Shown piece after piece: positions 1 to 8,264 of a DNA stretch of 56,770 nucleotides. Position 1 is the stretch's first letter. Every line of letters begins with the position of its first letter. A program made the position numbers and the translations under genes. The DNA comes from Prevotella sp. (GTDB lineage: Bacteria > Bacteroidota > Bacteroidia > Bacteroidales > Bacteroidaceae). The notes under the pieces are model-generated. The model was not told the origin of the DNA. It searched no databases and saw nothing but the letters and a program-made list of their open reading frames with translations. The stretch covers positions 1-56,770 of the forward strand of contig JAFQQY010000013.1 of the NCBI GenBank assembly GCA_017410365.1, written 5' to 3'.

Positions 1-54
1 AAAATATATTGATTGGTATAACAATAAAAGAATAAAATTGAGGTTAAAAGGAAT

Positions 55-77
55 GAGCCCGGTACAATACCGAGCTC
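55..77 (-). terminator. Hairpin downstream of the SurA-like gene
   Basis: An inverted repeat with 10-bp arms (55-64 and 68-77, one G-U pair in the minus transcript) and a 3-nt loop lies about 110 bases past the stop codon of the isomerase gene. It is followed on the minus strand by a moderately T-rich stretch. It probably ends the coaX-to-isomerase operon. No gene is seen between 1 and 183. Confidence 0.5.
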
Positions 78-183
78 ACTACTATAGAGAGTTGAATAAT
101 TAATGTTTGATTTAATGTCCAACTTTTCGGGTTCACTTCAGAATAGTGGAATCCTTTTTATTTTGTCTAAATACGTGCTCTTA

Positions 184-2319
184 TTAGAAGAACAAGTAGC
201 GGTTGTCTACAACACCGGCGTTGAGATAAAGCTCGTTCATGAAGCGGCTGGCTGCGCTGAGAGCCTGCTGCTGCAACTGCATCTCTGTGGCCTTTGCGTC
301 GAACTTAGCACCTTCGCGCTGTGACTTCTTAACTACCTGGAAGAGGTATGCACCACCGTTACCCTTTACAAGTGAAGAGCTGAATGCGCCTTCCTTTGTT
401 GCTGCTACAGCACCGCTGAGGGCTGGCTCGCTTGAACCTGTCTGAGATACGAATACTGGTGCACCGAAGGTAATCTGGTTTACGTCGTTAACCTGTGCGC
501 CCTTTGCCTTGGCGTCGTCGATTGACTTGGCACCAGCCAACTTCTCGCTGATCTTAGCGAACTTCTTGTCGGCTACTACCTGTGCCTTAACGGCATCCTT
601 AACATCGTCGAGGGTGCGGTAACCTACGTTGTGAACCTTTGTCATTGCTACTACAAGCAGATGGTCGTTAACACCGCACTCGTACAATGGAGATACATCG
701 CCTTCCTTAGCATCGAAAATCCACTTCAGCGCCTCGCGTGTGCTGCGGATGCCAGCCACATTGTGCTCTGAGTTGTAAACGTCGTTGCGCTCGCGAACGG
801 TGAAGCCGTACTTCTCTGCGTTCTTCTCGAGAGCCTCGAGTGTCTGGTTCTCGCTTACGTACTGGCTGAACTTGTTGTAAGCAGCTGAGTATGTCTCCTT
901 AGAGAAGTCGATAGTGTGCTTAACGATAGCCACGAGATACTTGTCAACCATTGCCTTGCGGTCGGTAATCTGGAAGATGATGTTGCCCTGTGAGAAGTTG
1001 AGCTTCTTGAGGCCGTTAACCTCTGTTGTATTGAGCGACTCGATGAATGTTTTTGTCTCTGCATCGAGTGTAGGAGCGTTCTCATACATGGCTGATGTCA
1101 TCCAGTTCTTGCTGCCGTCCTGACCGTACTTCTTTGCCATTTCCTCGAAGTCGGCACCTGCCTGAAGAGCGTTGTAGATGCTGTCTGTGCGCTGCACTGC
1201 CTCTTCTACTGTTGCGCCGCCAACCTGAATCTGACGGTATTCTACTGAATCTGGCATCTGATTCTTAGCGATGAGCTTAACCACGTTGAGAGTGTTGTCG
1301 AACTTTGTCTCGAATGGTGCGCTTGTCTCGCCCACTGCCATTGTGTCTACCTTGCCTGCGATGTCTGTTGGCAATGCCTGACGTGTAACGGCGATGCCTG
1401 AGTAGAGGTGTGTTGACTGTGCCTTGCGAACTACTTCTGCTGGCTCAGCGCCTTCCTGAAGCTTCTGCGCTGCTTCTTTCATTGTTGCCATGAGCGCGTC
1501 GCGGTCGGCTACTGAAGGGAGCACCTGGAAGTCTACATACTTGATGTCGCGGCTTTCCATTACCTGCTTGTACATTTCCTTCTGCTCGTCGTACTTTGCC
1601 TTGAGGTCGGCATCTGATACCTCTACCTCATCGTCCTTGATTGTAGAGTAAGCAACAGATGCGAGCTGAACGTTGCTCTCGTCGTTCTGACCTTCGAAAG
1701 CCATCTTGGCTGATACTGGGTTTGAAACGAGGCTGTTCATGAGGAGACTCTGATACTTCATGGCCAGTGTCTGCTGCTTGAGAGACTTCTCTATGAATGT
1801 CCAGTACTTATAGATTGTAAGATACTGCTCTGCTACCTGTGGGTTCTGACCTGCTGTCTTGTAGTCGGCCAAGAACTTTGTAAGCAGAGAAACATCGAAA
1901 CGACCTGTCTGCTGGTTTACGAATGGTGTCTGCATGAGCATAGGGTTTGTGCCCTCCTTCAGAATGTTCTGAAGCTCTTCCGTTGTTACTGTAAGGCCGA
2001 GTGCTTCTGCCTCTTTAGCCAAGATTGTGTTGTTTACGAAGGTGTTCCAAACCTGATCCTGAATCTGGTTGAGTTCAGCTTCTGTAAAGTTGTCTCTGCC
2101 CTGTGTCATCTTCATCACCTGCTGGTATTCGTCAACCAGTGCCTGATAGTCTTGAACAGAGATTTTTTCACCTAACACTTCGCCTACCTGCATGCGCTTC
2201 TCGTTGCTTGTAGCCTCACATGACTGCCACAAGTCGCCCGCAATAAAGGCGAACAGGGCAACACCTACTACTCCGATGAGTGCAGGGCCCCAGCTTCTAA
2301 TTTTTCCAATTGCTGCCAT
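184..2319 (-). CDS. SurA/PpiD-like periplasmic peptidylprolyl isomerase
   Basis: A 711-residue inner-membrane-anchored chaperone/isomerase that probably assists folding of exported outer membrane proteins. One N-terminal membrane segment (about residues 10-30, WGPALIGVVGVALFAF) is followed by a SurA-type N-terminal domain with the usual 'LNQIQDQVWNTFVNNTILAKE' style helices (residues about 80-105), then a PpiC-type rotamase domain near residues 355-450 (VEYRQIQVGG ... ADFEEMAKKYGQDG). The layout (one TM, SurA_N, PpiC, long C-terminal helix region) matches PpiD-like proteins of Bacteroidetes. It is the last gene of the minus-strand envelope operon after lptC, but has its own promoter-like TAATTTTG at 2394-2401. 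ATG start at 2319 precedes a basic N-terminus. Family call is firm; client proteins are unknown. Confidence 0.88.
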   Translation of the reverse strand: MAAIGKIRSWGPALIGVVGVALFAFIAGDLWQSCEATSNEKRMQVGEVLGEKISVQDYQALVDEYQQVMKMTQGRDNFTEAELNQIQDQVWNTFVNNTILAKEAEALGLTVTTEELQNILKEGTNPMLMQTPFVNQQTGRFDVSLLTKFLADYKTAGQNPQVAEQYLTIYKYWTFIEKSLKQQTLAMKYQSLLMNSLVSNPVSAKMAFEGQNDESNVQLASVAYSTIKDDEVEVSDADLKAKYDEQKEMYKQVMESRDIKYVDFQVLPSVADRDALMATMKEAAQKLQEGAEPAEVVRKAQSTHLYSGIAVTRQALPTDIAGKVDTMAVGETSAPFETKFDNTLNVVKLIAKNQMPDSVEYRQIQVGGATVEEAVQRTDSIYNALQAGADFEEMAKKYGQDGSKNWMTSAMYENAPTLDAETKTFIESLNTTEVNGLKKLNFSQGNIIFQITDRKAMVDKYLVAIVKHTIDFSKETYSAAYNKFSQYVSENQTLEALEKNAEKYGFTVRERNDVYNSEHNVAGIRSTREALKWIFDAKEGDVSPLYECGVNDHLLVVAMTKVHNVGYRTLDDVKDAVKAQVVADKKFAKISEKLAGAKSIDDAKAKGAQVNDVNQITFGAPVFVSQTGSSEPALSGAVAATKEGAFSSSLVKGNGGAYLFQVVKKSQREGAKFDAKATEMQLQQQALSAASRFMNELYLNAGVVDNRYLFF

Positions 2320-2393
2320 TTGTTTTTTTTATTTTTTGTTTTATTTTCTTCTTTAACGAGCGCAATAAAGATACCTTTATGCACTTTAGCGGA

Positions 2394-2401
2394 CAAAATT
2401 A
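2394..2401 (-). promoter_or_regulatory. Promoter -7 element for the SurA-like gene
   Basis: TAATTTTG on the minus strand matches the Bacteroidetes -7 consensus TAnnTTTG and would give a leader of about 70 nt before the ATG at 2319. The rest of the 2320-2522 gap between this gene and lptC shows only a weak CCTTTT/AAAAGG hairpin near 2478-2495. Confidence 0.55.
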
Positions 2402-2522
2402 CAAATTTTATAGGAAATAAGCGATTTATTTTTAAAAAAAATGCATTATTACCGATGTTTTGCCCTTGCTGACAGTTCCTTTTGCCGAAAAAGGGAGGCT
2501 TGTCTTGTCCGCTACGATGCCC

Positions 2523-3209
2523 TTATCGGGGTGTGGTGGCTGCCCTCGGGGTTTGCGCCTGACGTGGCGGCGGTGCCGTAGAAAGGCTGTCGGCAGAGGT
2601 AGTGTCTGCTGGCAAAGGCTCGCCTTGGTCGGGCTCCATGTCTGACTTGACGAACGAGCCGGCGGAGTTGGTAATGACGTAATGGGTCATCTTCTCGTCG
2701 CTACGGAAATAGGTGCCTTCGAGGGTGCGTTCGGGCGTCACCATTCTTGAGAACTTGAACGAGTAGAGCTCGTGCTTGATGCCGTCCCAGAAGAGCTCTT
2801 CGCTACGGAACACCATGCCGTTGATGTTTCTTATTCTGACGCGCCCTCTGAGTTCCCAGAGCTTAAGCTGGTCGTAATACCATGCCGTGTCTGCCTGTAT
2901 GTATGCTTGCACGTTGAACTTCTCGTCGAACTGCTCCATGAAGAGGCCCTTGATGAATGTCCATCGGGTGGGCTTGCGTATCTGGTTGATGTCCCACGAC
3001 TCTGCCACGATGCGGTATTTTATGATGCCCGAGTCGGACACGAGGGTGTTGACGCCGAACGACTTCATTACCGACACGGAGTCTTTGTCGTGAATGGCGG
3101 GCGCCGTGTGTTCCTTTTCTTGCGAACAGGAGATAAAAGCAACAGAGGCGACGAGAAGCATTACCGCCTCCCGCGCCTTTATCTTGCCGTATATTTTGCT
3201 TAGAAACAT
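2523..3209 (-). CDS. lptC: LPS export protein LptC (lipoprotein form)
   Basis: A 228-residue LptC-type protein of the LPS transport bridge, which carries lipopolysaccharide from the inner membrane LptBFG complex towards LptA. An N-terminal signal with lipobox (VAFISC, Cys near residue 29) replaces the TM anchor of the E. coli protein. The central region (residues about 55-175) has the beta-strand pattern of the LptC/OstA fold (IIKYRIVAESWDIN ... GRVRIRNINGMVFRSEELFWD ... YSFKFSRMVTPERTLEGTYFRSDEKM). The C-terminus is Pro/Ser/Thr-rich low complexity. ATG at 3209 is preferred to an in-frame TTG at 3212. It lies 27 nt after the beta-barrel gene in the same operon, consistent with a shared envelope role. 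Confidence 0.85.
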   Translation of the reverse strand: MFLSKIYGKIKAREAVMLLVASVAFISCSQEKEHTAPAIHDKDSVSVMKSFGVNTLVSDSGIIKYRIVAESWDINQIRKPTRWTFIKGLFMEQFDEKFNVQAYIQADTAWYYDQLKLWELRGRVRIRNINGMVFRSEELFWDGIKHELYSFKFSRMVTPERTLEGTYFRSDEKMTHYVITNSAGSFVKSDMEPDQGEPLPADTTSADSLSTAPPPRQAQTPRAATTPR

Positions 3210-3236
3210 CAAAAAGTGATCTATGTGCTTTTTTCG

Positions 3237-4511
3237 TTACTCAACCTTCCACTTGGCGAACCAATTTTCGTTGAACGTGATGCCGAGATTGATGCGGAAG
3301 GTGTTTTCGGTAATCATATTGCTGGCCGACGAGTGTACCCACTGGGCACTGAAGTTGAACATCGACTGGCGGTTCTTGTATGTCGTGATTGGCAAACCGA
3401 AACCGATGCTGGCGGAGTATTCCTTAGGTCCGTCGGCTCCGTTGACGGTGATGTAAGGAGTGGCATAGGATGCTCCGGCTCTGTAGCGCACCTTCTGAAG
3501 GAAGCGTCCTTCGGCATTTGGCAGCCACTCGGCACCTACAGTTATCTTGCTGCGGTCTTTAAGCAATCCCGACTTGAGCTCATAGGCACCTGTCTGAGGG
3601 TTTGTCTCTGGGAAGTCTACCCCGCCCCACTTCTGCAATGTGTAGTCAACTCCGAAGGTCAGGTTGTCCTTGTGCTTCCATGCGAATCCCACTCCGAACG
3701 TGGTAGGAATGCTGAGGGCATCGGAAACGCTCATCGTGTCGGTGGTAGAGACGGCCGTCTGAGAGTTGGTATTTGAAATCATCGATTGTGCGTCTGCTCC
3801 GAGGTCATGGCCAAGACCGTAGGTAATGCCCACGGTGAGCAGGTTGTTCTTGTCTATCTGCTGTTGCCACTGCACGCCCAGGTCGAGCTTGTAACTGTTT
3901 ACGCTGGTGGTATAGTTCTTGATTACGCTGTTCACGTAGCTGTCGCTGTTAACCACGGTTATCTTCTTGTCGTAAGTGCCCCAGAGATAAGAGAGGTTGG
4001 CACCTACCGACAACGACTTGAGCACGCTCCATCCTACACCCACATAAGCCTGATGAAGTCCGCCGGAACCAGAATAGGTCTCTACAGAGGTCATGGTAGA
4101 GTTGATTACCTTGCGGTCGTTGTAGTTGTAGCCGATGTTGGTATATGGCAGCACACCGGCGCTGAAGCCCAAGCCTGGCATCAGGCGGAAGGCAGCCACG
4201 GCATACTCGAAATCGGCATTATAGGCGTTGATGCTCGCTCCGTTCTCCTTGAAGTTGGTCACCTGTCCAGACATGCCCAAATCGAAGAGCATGGTCAGCG
4301 AGTCGACGGCCGAGTAGGAAGCGGGATTCATGGCGTTTACATGATTGCCGCGCATACCGAGCGCCAAACCGTTCATGCCTCGGTTGAAGCCCTGCGACTG
4401 GTCGGACAGTATGCCCAAGCCGTACTGGCTGTATGGAGAGTTTGTGCCGCTCTGTGCGGAAGCTGTAAGCGCAGACGCTGCCAACAGACAATTGATTAGA
4501 ATTCGTTTCAT
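3237..4511 (-). CDS. Outer membrane beta-barrel protein, FadL/OmpP1-like
   Basis: A 424-residue secreted protein with a clear signal peptide (MKRILINCLLAASALTASAQ) followed by the N-terminal 'SPYSQYGLGIL' motif seen in Bacteroidetes barrel proteins. The body has alternating amphipathic strands rich in Gly, Tyr and Asn (LGFSAGVLPYTNIGYNYND, LGVQWQQQIDKNNLLTVGI, FGVGFAWKHKDNLTFGVDY) and ends in a short aromatic strand (NWFAKWKVE). This resembles the FadL/OmpP1 (TodX) transporter group, but no substrate can be given. It lies between coaX (47-nt gap) and lptC (27-nt gap) on the minus strand, so it is probably cotranscribed with them. Often annotated only as a hypothetical outer membrane protein. 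Confidence 0.7.
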   Translation of the reverse strand: MKRILINCLLAASALTASAQSGTNSPYSQYGLGILSDQSQGFNRGMNGLALGMRGNHVNAMNPASYSAVDSLTMLFDLGMSGQVTNFKENGASINAYNADFEYAVAAFRLMPGLGFSAGVLPYTNIGYNYNDRKVINSTMTSVETYSGSGGLHQAYVGVGWSVLKSLSVGANLSYLWGTYDKKITVVNSDSYVNSVIKNYTTSVNSYKLDLGVQWQQQIDKNNLLTVGITYGLGHDLGADAQSMISNTNSQTAVSTTDTMSVSDALSIPTTFGVGFAWKHKDNLTFGVDYTLQKWGGVDFPETNPQTGAYELKSGLLKDRSKITVGAEWLPNAEGRFLQKVRYRAGASYATPYITVNGADGPKEYSASIGFGLPITTYKNRQSMFNFSAQWVHSSASNMITENTFRINLGITFNENWFAKWKVE

Positions 4512-4558
4512 TTATCTATTTTAATTCTTCTTTATTCAAATTTTAACTCCTTAAGTTC

Positions 4559-5296
4559 TTAATAGTCGAAACCTGAGTTATACATTAATATAAGGTTGAG
4601 CCCTCGGGGCACGATATAGTCGTCTACGAACACGCAATCGTAGGCGGCTAATGGCTGGTCGAGATGGGCACCACCCGTCAGACAAACGCAAAGACGGGGA
4701 TATTTCTTCAGGAAATCCCTGACATACCCCTCTATCTCATATCCTACACCTCTCATCACGCCGCTTCTGATGGCCGTCTCGGTTGTATCTCCCATCGCGG
4801 GCGTGGCACCATGGCCATCGACCAATGGCAGCGCGCTGGTGAAGCTATTAAGCGCCTTAAGGCGCATGGCCGTTCCTGGCGAGATGTTTCCGCCGACATA
4901 CTCGCCCGACGAAGTAACGAAATCGTAGGTGATGCAGGTGCCTGCATCTATTATCAGCACCTCGCGCCCCTTGTTTTGCAGATAGGCACCCACGGCGGCA
5001 GCCAATCTGTCAGCACCCAGCGTGGCGGGTGTGGCATAGCTGTTGGTGATTGGTATCGGCGTAACGCCCGGCTCCAACTTTATCATCGGAAACGGCAGGC
5101 TTCTGAGCATCTGCTCCGTATCGTCTGACAATCTGACTACCGTAGAGTAGATGCCACGGTCGAATTGATACTTGCTACAGAACACATCTATCTGCCCCCA
5201 ATCGCCATTGACCATCCTGAGTTGCTCTACAAGCGTATCGCCCTCGAAGGCAACGAGTTTGGTACAGGTATTGCCGATATCTATCGTCAGATTCAT
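4559..5296 (-). CDS. coaX: Type III pantothenate kinase
   Basis: A 245-residue CoaX enzyme, phosphorylating pantothenate in the first step of coenzyme A synthesis. The ASKHA-fold phosphate loops are visible: N-terminal DIGNTCTKL (residues 5-13), GADRLAAAVGA (about residue 95), DAGTCITYD (about 117) and a C-terminal TGGAHL motif. Length is typical for the family. It is the first gene of the minus-strand envelope operon and is divergent from the DUF4105 gene. A TAATTTTG promoter at 5319-5326 would give a leader of roughly 20 nt. Unlike type I and II kinases, type III enzymes need a monovalent cation and resist CoA feedback; that is family knowledge, not visible here. Confidence 0.93.
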   Translation of the reverse strand: MNLTIDIGNTCTKLVAFEGDTLVEQLRMVNGDWGQIDVFCSKYQFDRGIYSTVVRLSDDTEQMLRSLPFPMIKLEPGVTPIPITNSYATPATLGADRLAAAVGAYLQNKGREVLIIDAGTCITYDFVTSSGEYVGGNISPGTAMRLKALNSFTSALPLVDGHGATPAMGDTTETAIRSGVMRGVGYEIEGYVRDFLKKYPRLCVCLTGGAHLDQPLAAYDCVFVDDYIVPRGLNLILMYNSGFDY

Positions 5297-5318
5297 TACT
5301 TATTGCTTGATTGGGTTG

Positions 5319-5326
5319 CAAAATTA
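5319..5326 (-). promoter_or_regulatory. Promoter -7 element for coaX operon
   Basis: TAATTTTG on the minus strand, 22 bases before the coaX ATG, fits the Bacteroidetes TAnnTTTG -7 motif. It is back to back with the plus-strand promoter at 5372-5379. Confidence 0.6.
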
Positions 5327-5371
5327 TTGAAAAAAAACGAAATAATAGCATTGAAAGTGGAAAAAAGAGAG

Positions 5372-5379
5372 TAATTTTG
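5372..5379 (+). promoter_or_regulatory. Promoter -7 element for the DUF4105 gene
   Basis: TAATTTTG with an upstream TTG at 5351-5353 (18-nt spacer). It ends only 4 nt before the GTG used as start codon at 5384, so the transcript would begin at or very near the start codon, i.e. be leaderless or nearly so. Confidence 0.55.
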
Positions 5380-5383
5380 CATC

Positions 5384-6574
5384 GTGAAACAATTTAAAAA
5401 CTTTTTTTATAAATTTTCTGCAATTGTCATTCTACTGAATTTCTGTTGCATTAACGCTTCGTTTGCGCAATCGCAAGAGGCGAATATGGATTCGGTGGAA
5501 TTCAGTCTTTTAACTTGTTCACCCCACGACGAGGTATACAGCATATACGGACATACAGCCATAAGGCTCAACGACAAGAATAGAAGGGAAGACTGGACTT
5601 TCAACTACGGAGTGTTTGACTTCAAGAAGCCGTACTTCGTGGCAAGGTTCCTGTTCGGCCTTACCGACTATCAGTTGGGTGTGCTGCCCTACGACATATT
5701 CAAAAGGGAATATGGAAAGCAGAACAGGCAGGTGGTTGAGCAGGTACTGAACCTGACGGCGACAGAGAAGCTGAAGCTATACAGGGCTCTGATGACAAAC
5801 TACGAACCTGAGAACAGGGTTTACAGATACAACTTCCTATACAACAACTGCACGACAAAGGCGCGCGACATCATAGAGAGCTGCATAGACGGAAAAGTGG
5901 AATATGCCGTGGAAGAGCCGTTCCCCTCTTACAGGGAGATGATTCACGAGCATTCGCTGGGGTACGAGTGGATAGAGTTCGGCAACGACATGTGCATGGG
6001 CGCAAAGGCCGACATACCGACCGACTTGAGGAAACAGCAGTTTCTGCCCTTGCGATTGTCGTACGACTTCAACCGTGCACAGATTTACTCCAACGGCACT
6101 TATCGCCCGCTGGTGAAGCGTCAGGCAGTGGCGGTGGCAGCCGGCGTGCAAGTAATAGAACCGGGATTCCCGCTCAGTCCTACGGCATGTGCGCTGATAT
6201 TCCTCGGCTTGTCTGTGGCTATTGCCTTCGTAGAGCACAAGCGGAAGAAGGCGTTCAAGGCATGGGACGTGACTTTGATGGCGGTAACAGGCATCTGCGG
6301 CGTATTGCTGCTGCTCCTGTTCGTATCGCAACACCCCACCACAAGCACCAACCTTCAGATACTGGTGCTAAACCCGATGAGCTTGTTTTTCATCTATAAG
6401 GTGATAAAGGGCAAGCAGACAATATACTGGAAACTATCGGCAATGCTGATAATTTTGTTCCTTATTGGCAGATTTTTTCAAGATTATGCCGACGGAATGA
6501 TAATTGTGGCACTATCTTTGCTAATGAGAAGTTGGATTCACCTGAAAAAGAGTCCTCACACAACAAAGAGATGA
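5384..6574 (+). CDS. DUF4105 (Lnb_N) periplasmic/membrane protein
   Basis: A 396-residue protein. A signal peptide or N-terminal TM (FFYKFSAIVILLNFCCINASFAQ) precedes a DUF4105 domain (residues about 40-215), recognised by its signature VYSIYGHTAIRLND, TFNYGVFDF and YRYNFLYNNCTTKARDII, the latter holding the conserved Asn-Asn-Cys-Thr. Four or five hydrophobic segments follow (about residues 255-385). The fold is an NlpC/P60-like cysteine-peptidase relative, so the H of YGHTAIR and C of NNCTTK may be catalytic; this is inference. The start is a GTG at 5384 because the signal peptide begins there. Its stop overlaps the next ATG by 4 nt (ATGA), indicating translational coupling. Confidence 0.82.
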   Translation: MKQFKNFFYKFSAIVILLNFCCINASFAQSQEANMDSVEFSLLTCSPHDEVYSIYGHTAIRLNDKNRREDWTFNYGVFDFKKPYFVARFLFGLTDYQLGVLPYDIFKREYGKQNRQVVEQVLNLTATEKLKLYRALMTNYEPENRVYRYNFLYNNCTTKARDIIESCIDGKVEYAVEEPFPSYREMIHEHSLGYEWIEFGNDMCMGAKADIPTDLRKQQFLPLRLSYDFNRAQIYSNGTYRPLVKRQAVAVAAGVQVIEPGFPLSPTACALIFLGLSVAIAFVEHKRKKAFKAWDVTLMAVTGICGVLLLLLFVSQHPTTSTNLQILVLNPMSLFFIYKVIKGKQTIYWKLSAMLIILFLIGRFFQDYADGMIIVALSLLMRSWIHLKKSPHTTKR

Positions 6575-8139
6575 GATACAAATACATTTCACTGACACTC
6601 TTGGCCGCTCTGGTTGCGGCAAACAAGATAGACGCACAAGCCATTCGTTCTGTGCCTAAATTGGTTGTGAACATCACAATCGACCAATTTAACACGAACT
6701 TCCTTGAGGCGTTCGCTCCTCTCTATGGTGAAGACGGATTCAAGAAGGTGCTGGAGAAGGGTATGGTGTATAGCAACGCCTCGTATCCGTTCTCATCTAT
6801 CGACAGGGCTTCGGCCATAGCAGCCATCTCTACCGGCACTACACCTTATTATAATAGTATTATAGGAAGCAGATGGCTCAGCAGAGAGTCGCTAAGACCG
6901 ATGTTCTGCGTAGACGACGACAAGTTCATTGGCTTCTCGACGCTGGAAAACTCATCGCCCAGACAACTGAAGACTTCTACCATAGGCGACGAACTGAAGA
7001 TATCGTCAAACGGAAAGTCGCAGGTGTACTCCGTGGCACCATTCAGAGAGGCTGCCATATTGTCGGCCGGACATGCTGCCGACGGAGCAATATGGATAGA
7101 CGACAACGACGGCTACTGGTGCTCGACATCCTACTATTCCGACTCAGAACCGTCGTGGCTAAACGCATATAACAGGCTCAACGTCACCACGTTTGACGAG
7201 CTGGAGTGGAAACCGACAACGCTCTACTCTGGAGAACTGAGCAAGGTGACAGGACGCGACCTTCACGACCCGTTCAAGCATACGTTCAAGGGCGAAAAGC
7301 GATTCTATGAATACAAGCAAAGCGGACTTGTGAACGAGAACGTTACGCGCACGGCTCTGCAATGCATTGTAAGCAACGCCTTGGGCATAGACGGACAGAC
7401 AGACCTTCTGAACATAACCTATTATGCGGGATACTATGACAACAAGACTCTGTCAGAATGTCAGATGGAGCTGCTAGACACTTATCTGCGACTGGACAAG
7501 GAACTGAGCAAGCTGATAGGAACCATAGAGCAGAGAATAGGTTCGGAAAACGTACTGTTTTTCATAACAAGCACCGGCTACTGCAACGAAGGGAATACCG
7601 ATTACTCGAAGTACAGAATTCCATCGGGAGTCTTCAACATAAGCCGAAACGGCAATTTGCTGAACATGTATTTCGGAGCATTGTGGGGACAGGGCAGATA
7701 CGTAGAGACAACTTTCGACTCGCAGATATACCTGAACCATAAGTTGCTGGAGCAGAAGCGGATAAGCTTGGGCGATGCAACCAAACGTGCACAGGAATTC
7801 CTGACACAATTGTCTGGCGTAAGCAACGTCTACACATCGCTGCAACTGAAGTCGAACAACAACCAGAACATATACAAGATACGAAACAGTTTTCACCCGG
7901 AGCGCAACGGCGACATAATAATCGAGATAGCACCAGGATGGAAGCTCGTAAACGATGAGTATCAGGATAACAACCAACAGAAAATATCATATACCAGATT
8001 TCCTATAATTATTTATGGTGCCAACTATGAGGCAGCACAAATAAGCACACCGGTAACTACCGACCGTATTGCGCCAAGCATCGCCAAGGCTATACGAATA
8101 AGGGCACCAAATGCATGCACATCAGAACCTTTGTTCTAA
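6571..8139 (+). CDS. Alkaline-phosphatase-fold protein with degenerate metal site
   Basis: A 522-residue secreted protein (signal MRYKYISLTLLAALVAANKIDAQA) with the type I phosphodiesterase/PafA-like phosphatase fold. It keeps the first-strand metal Asp (VVNITIDQF, about residue 43) and the nucleophile-loop context (SIDRASAIAAISTGTTP), but the usual T-A-P-G-H is S-I-D-R-A, and the usual late A-D-H-G metal motif reads S-T-G-Y (FFITSTGYCNEG). It may therefore be a non-catalytic member or have altered chemistry. The start is the ATG at 6571, inside the ATGA overlap with the DUF4105 stop; an in-frame ATG at 6532 lies within the upstream gene and lacks a signal peptide directly behind it. The two genes probably act together in the envelope. 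Confidence 0.75.
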   Translation: MRYKYISLTLLAALVAANKIDAQAIRSVPKLVVNITIDQFNTNFLEAFAPLYGEDGFKKVLEKGMVYSNASYPFSSIDRASAIAAISTGTTPYYNSIIGSRWLSRESLRPMFCVDDDKFIGFSTLENSSPRQLKTSTIGDELKISSNGKSQVYSVAPFREAAILSAGHAADGAIWIDDNDGYWCSTSYYSDSEPSWLNAYNRLNVTTFDELEWKPTTLYSGELSKVTGRDLHDPFKHTFKGEKRFYEYKQSGLVNENVTRTALQCIVSNALGIDGQTDLLNITYYAGYYDNKTLSECQMELLDTYLRLDKELSKLIGTIEQRIGSENVLFFITSTGYCNEGNTDYSKYRIPSGVFNISRNGNLLNMYFGALWGQGRYVETTFDSQIYLNHKLLEQKRISLGDATKRAQEFLTQLSGVSNVYTSLQLKSNNNQNIYKIRNSFHPERNGDIIIEIAPGWKLVNDEYQDNNQQKISYTRFPIIIYGANYEAAQISTPVTTDRIAPSIAKAIRIRAPNACTSEPLF

Positions 8140-8164
8140 GATGGCTCTATCACCATCTATAAAA
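8139..8164 (+). terminator. Weak terminator after the phosphatase-like gene
   Basis: AGATGG (8139-8144) and CCATCT (8153-8158) form a 6-bp stem at the stop codon, followed by ATAAAATT. Short stem, so termination is only likely to be partial. Confidence 0.35.
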
Positions 8165-8208
8165 TTCAAATAATCAAACATTTATAGCAATATTACAGAA
8201 AAAAGATG

Positions 8209-8216
8209 TAATTTTG
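8209..8216 (+). promoter_or_regulatory. Promoter -7 element for secA
   Basis: TAATTTTG, matching TAnnTTTG, about 48 nt before the secA ATG. No clear -33 TTG at the usual spacing. Confidence 0.5.
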
Positions 8217-8264
8217 CAAAGAATTTCAATTTTCTATTCAGTAAATTAATAAAACAATATAAAA

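Noticed and set aside
1-183. Small plus-strand gene at 103-324
   Set aside because: Mostly antisense to the isomerase gene and without promoter or domain.
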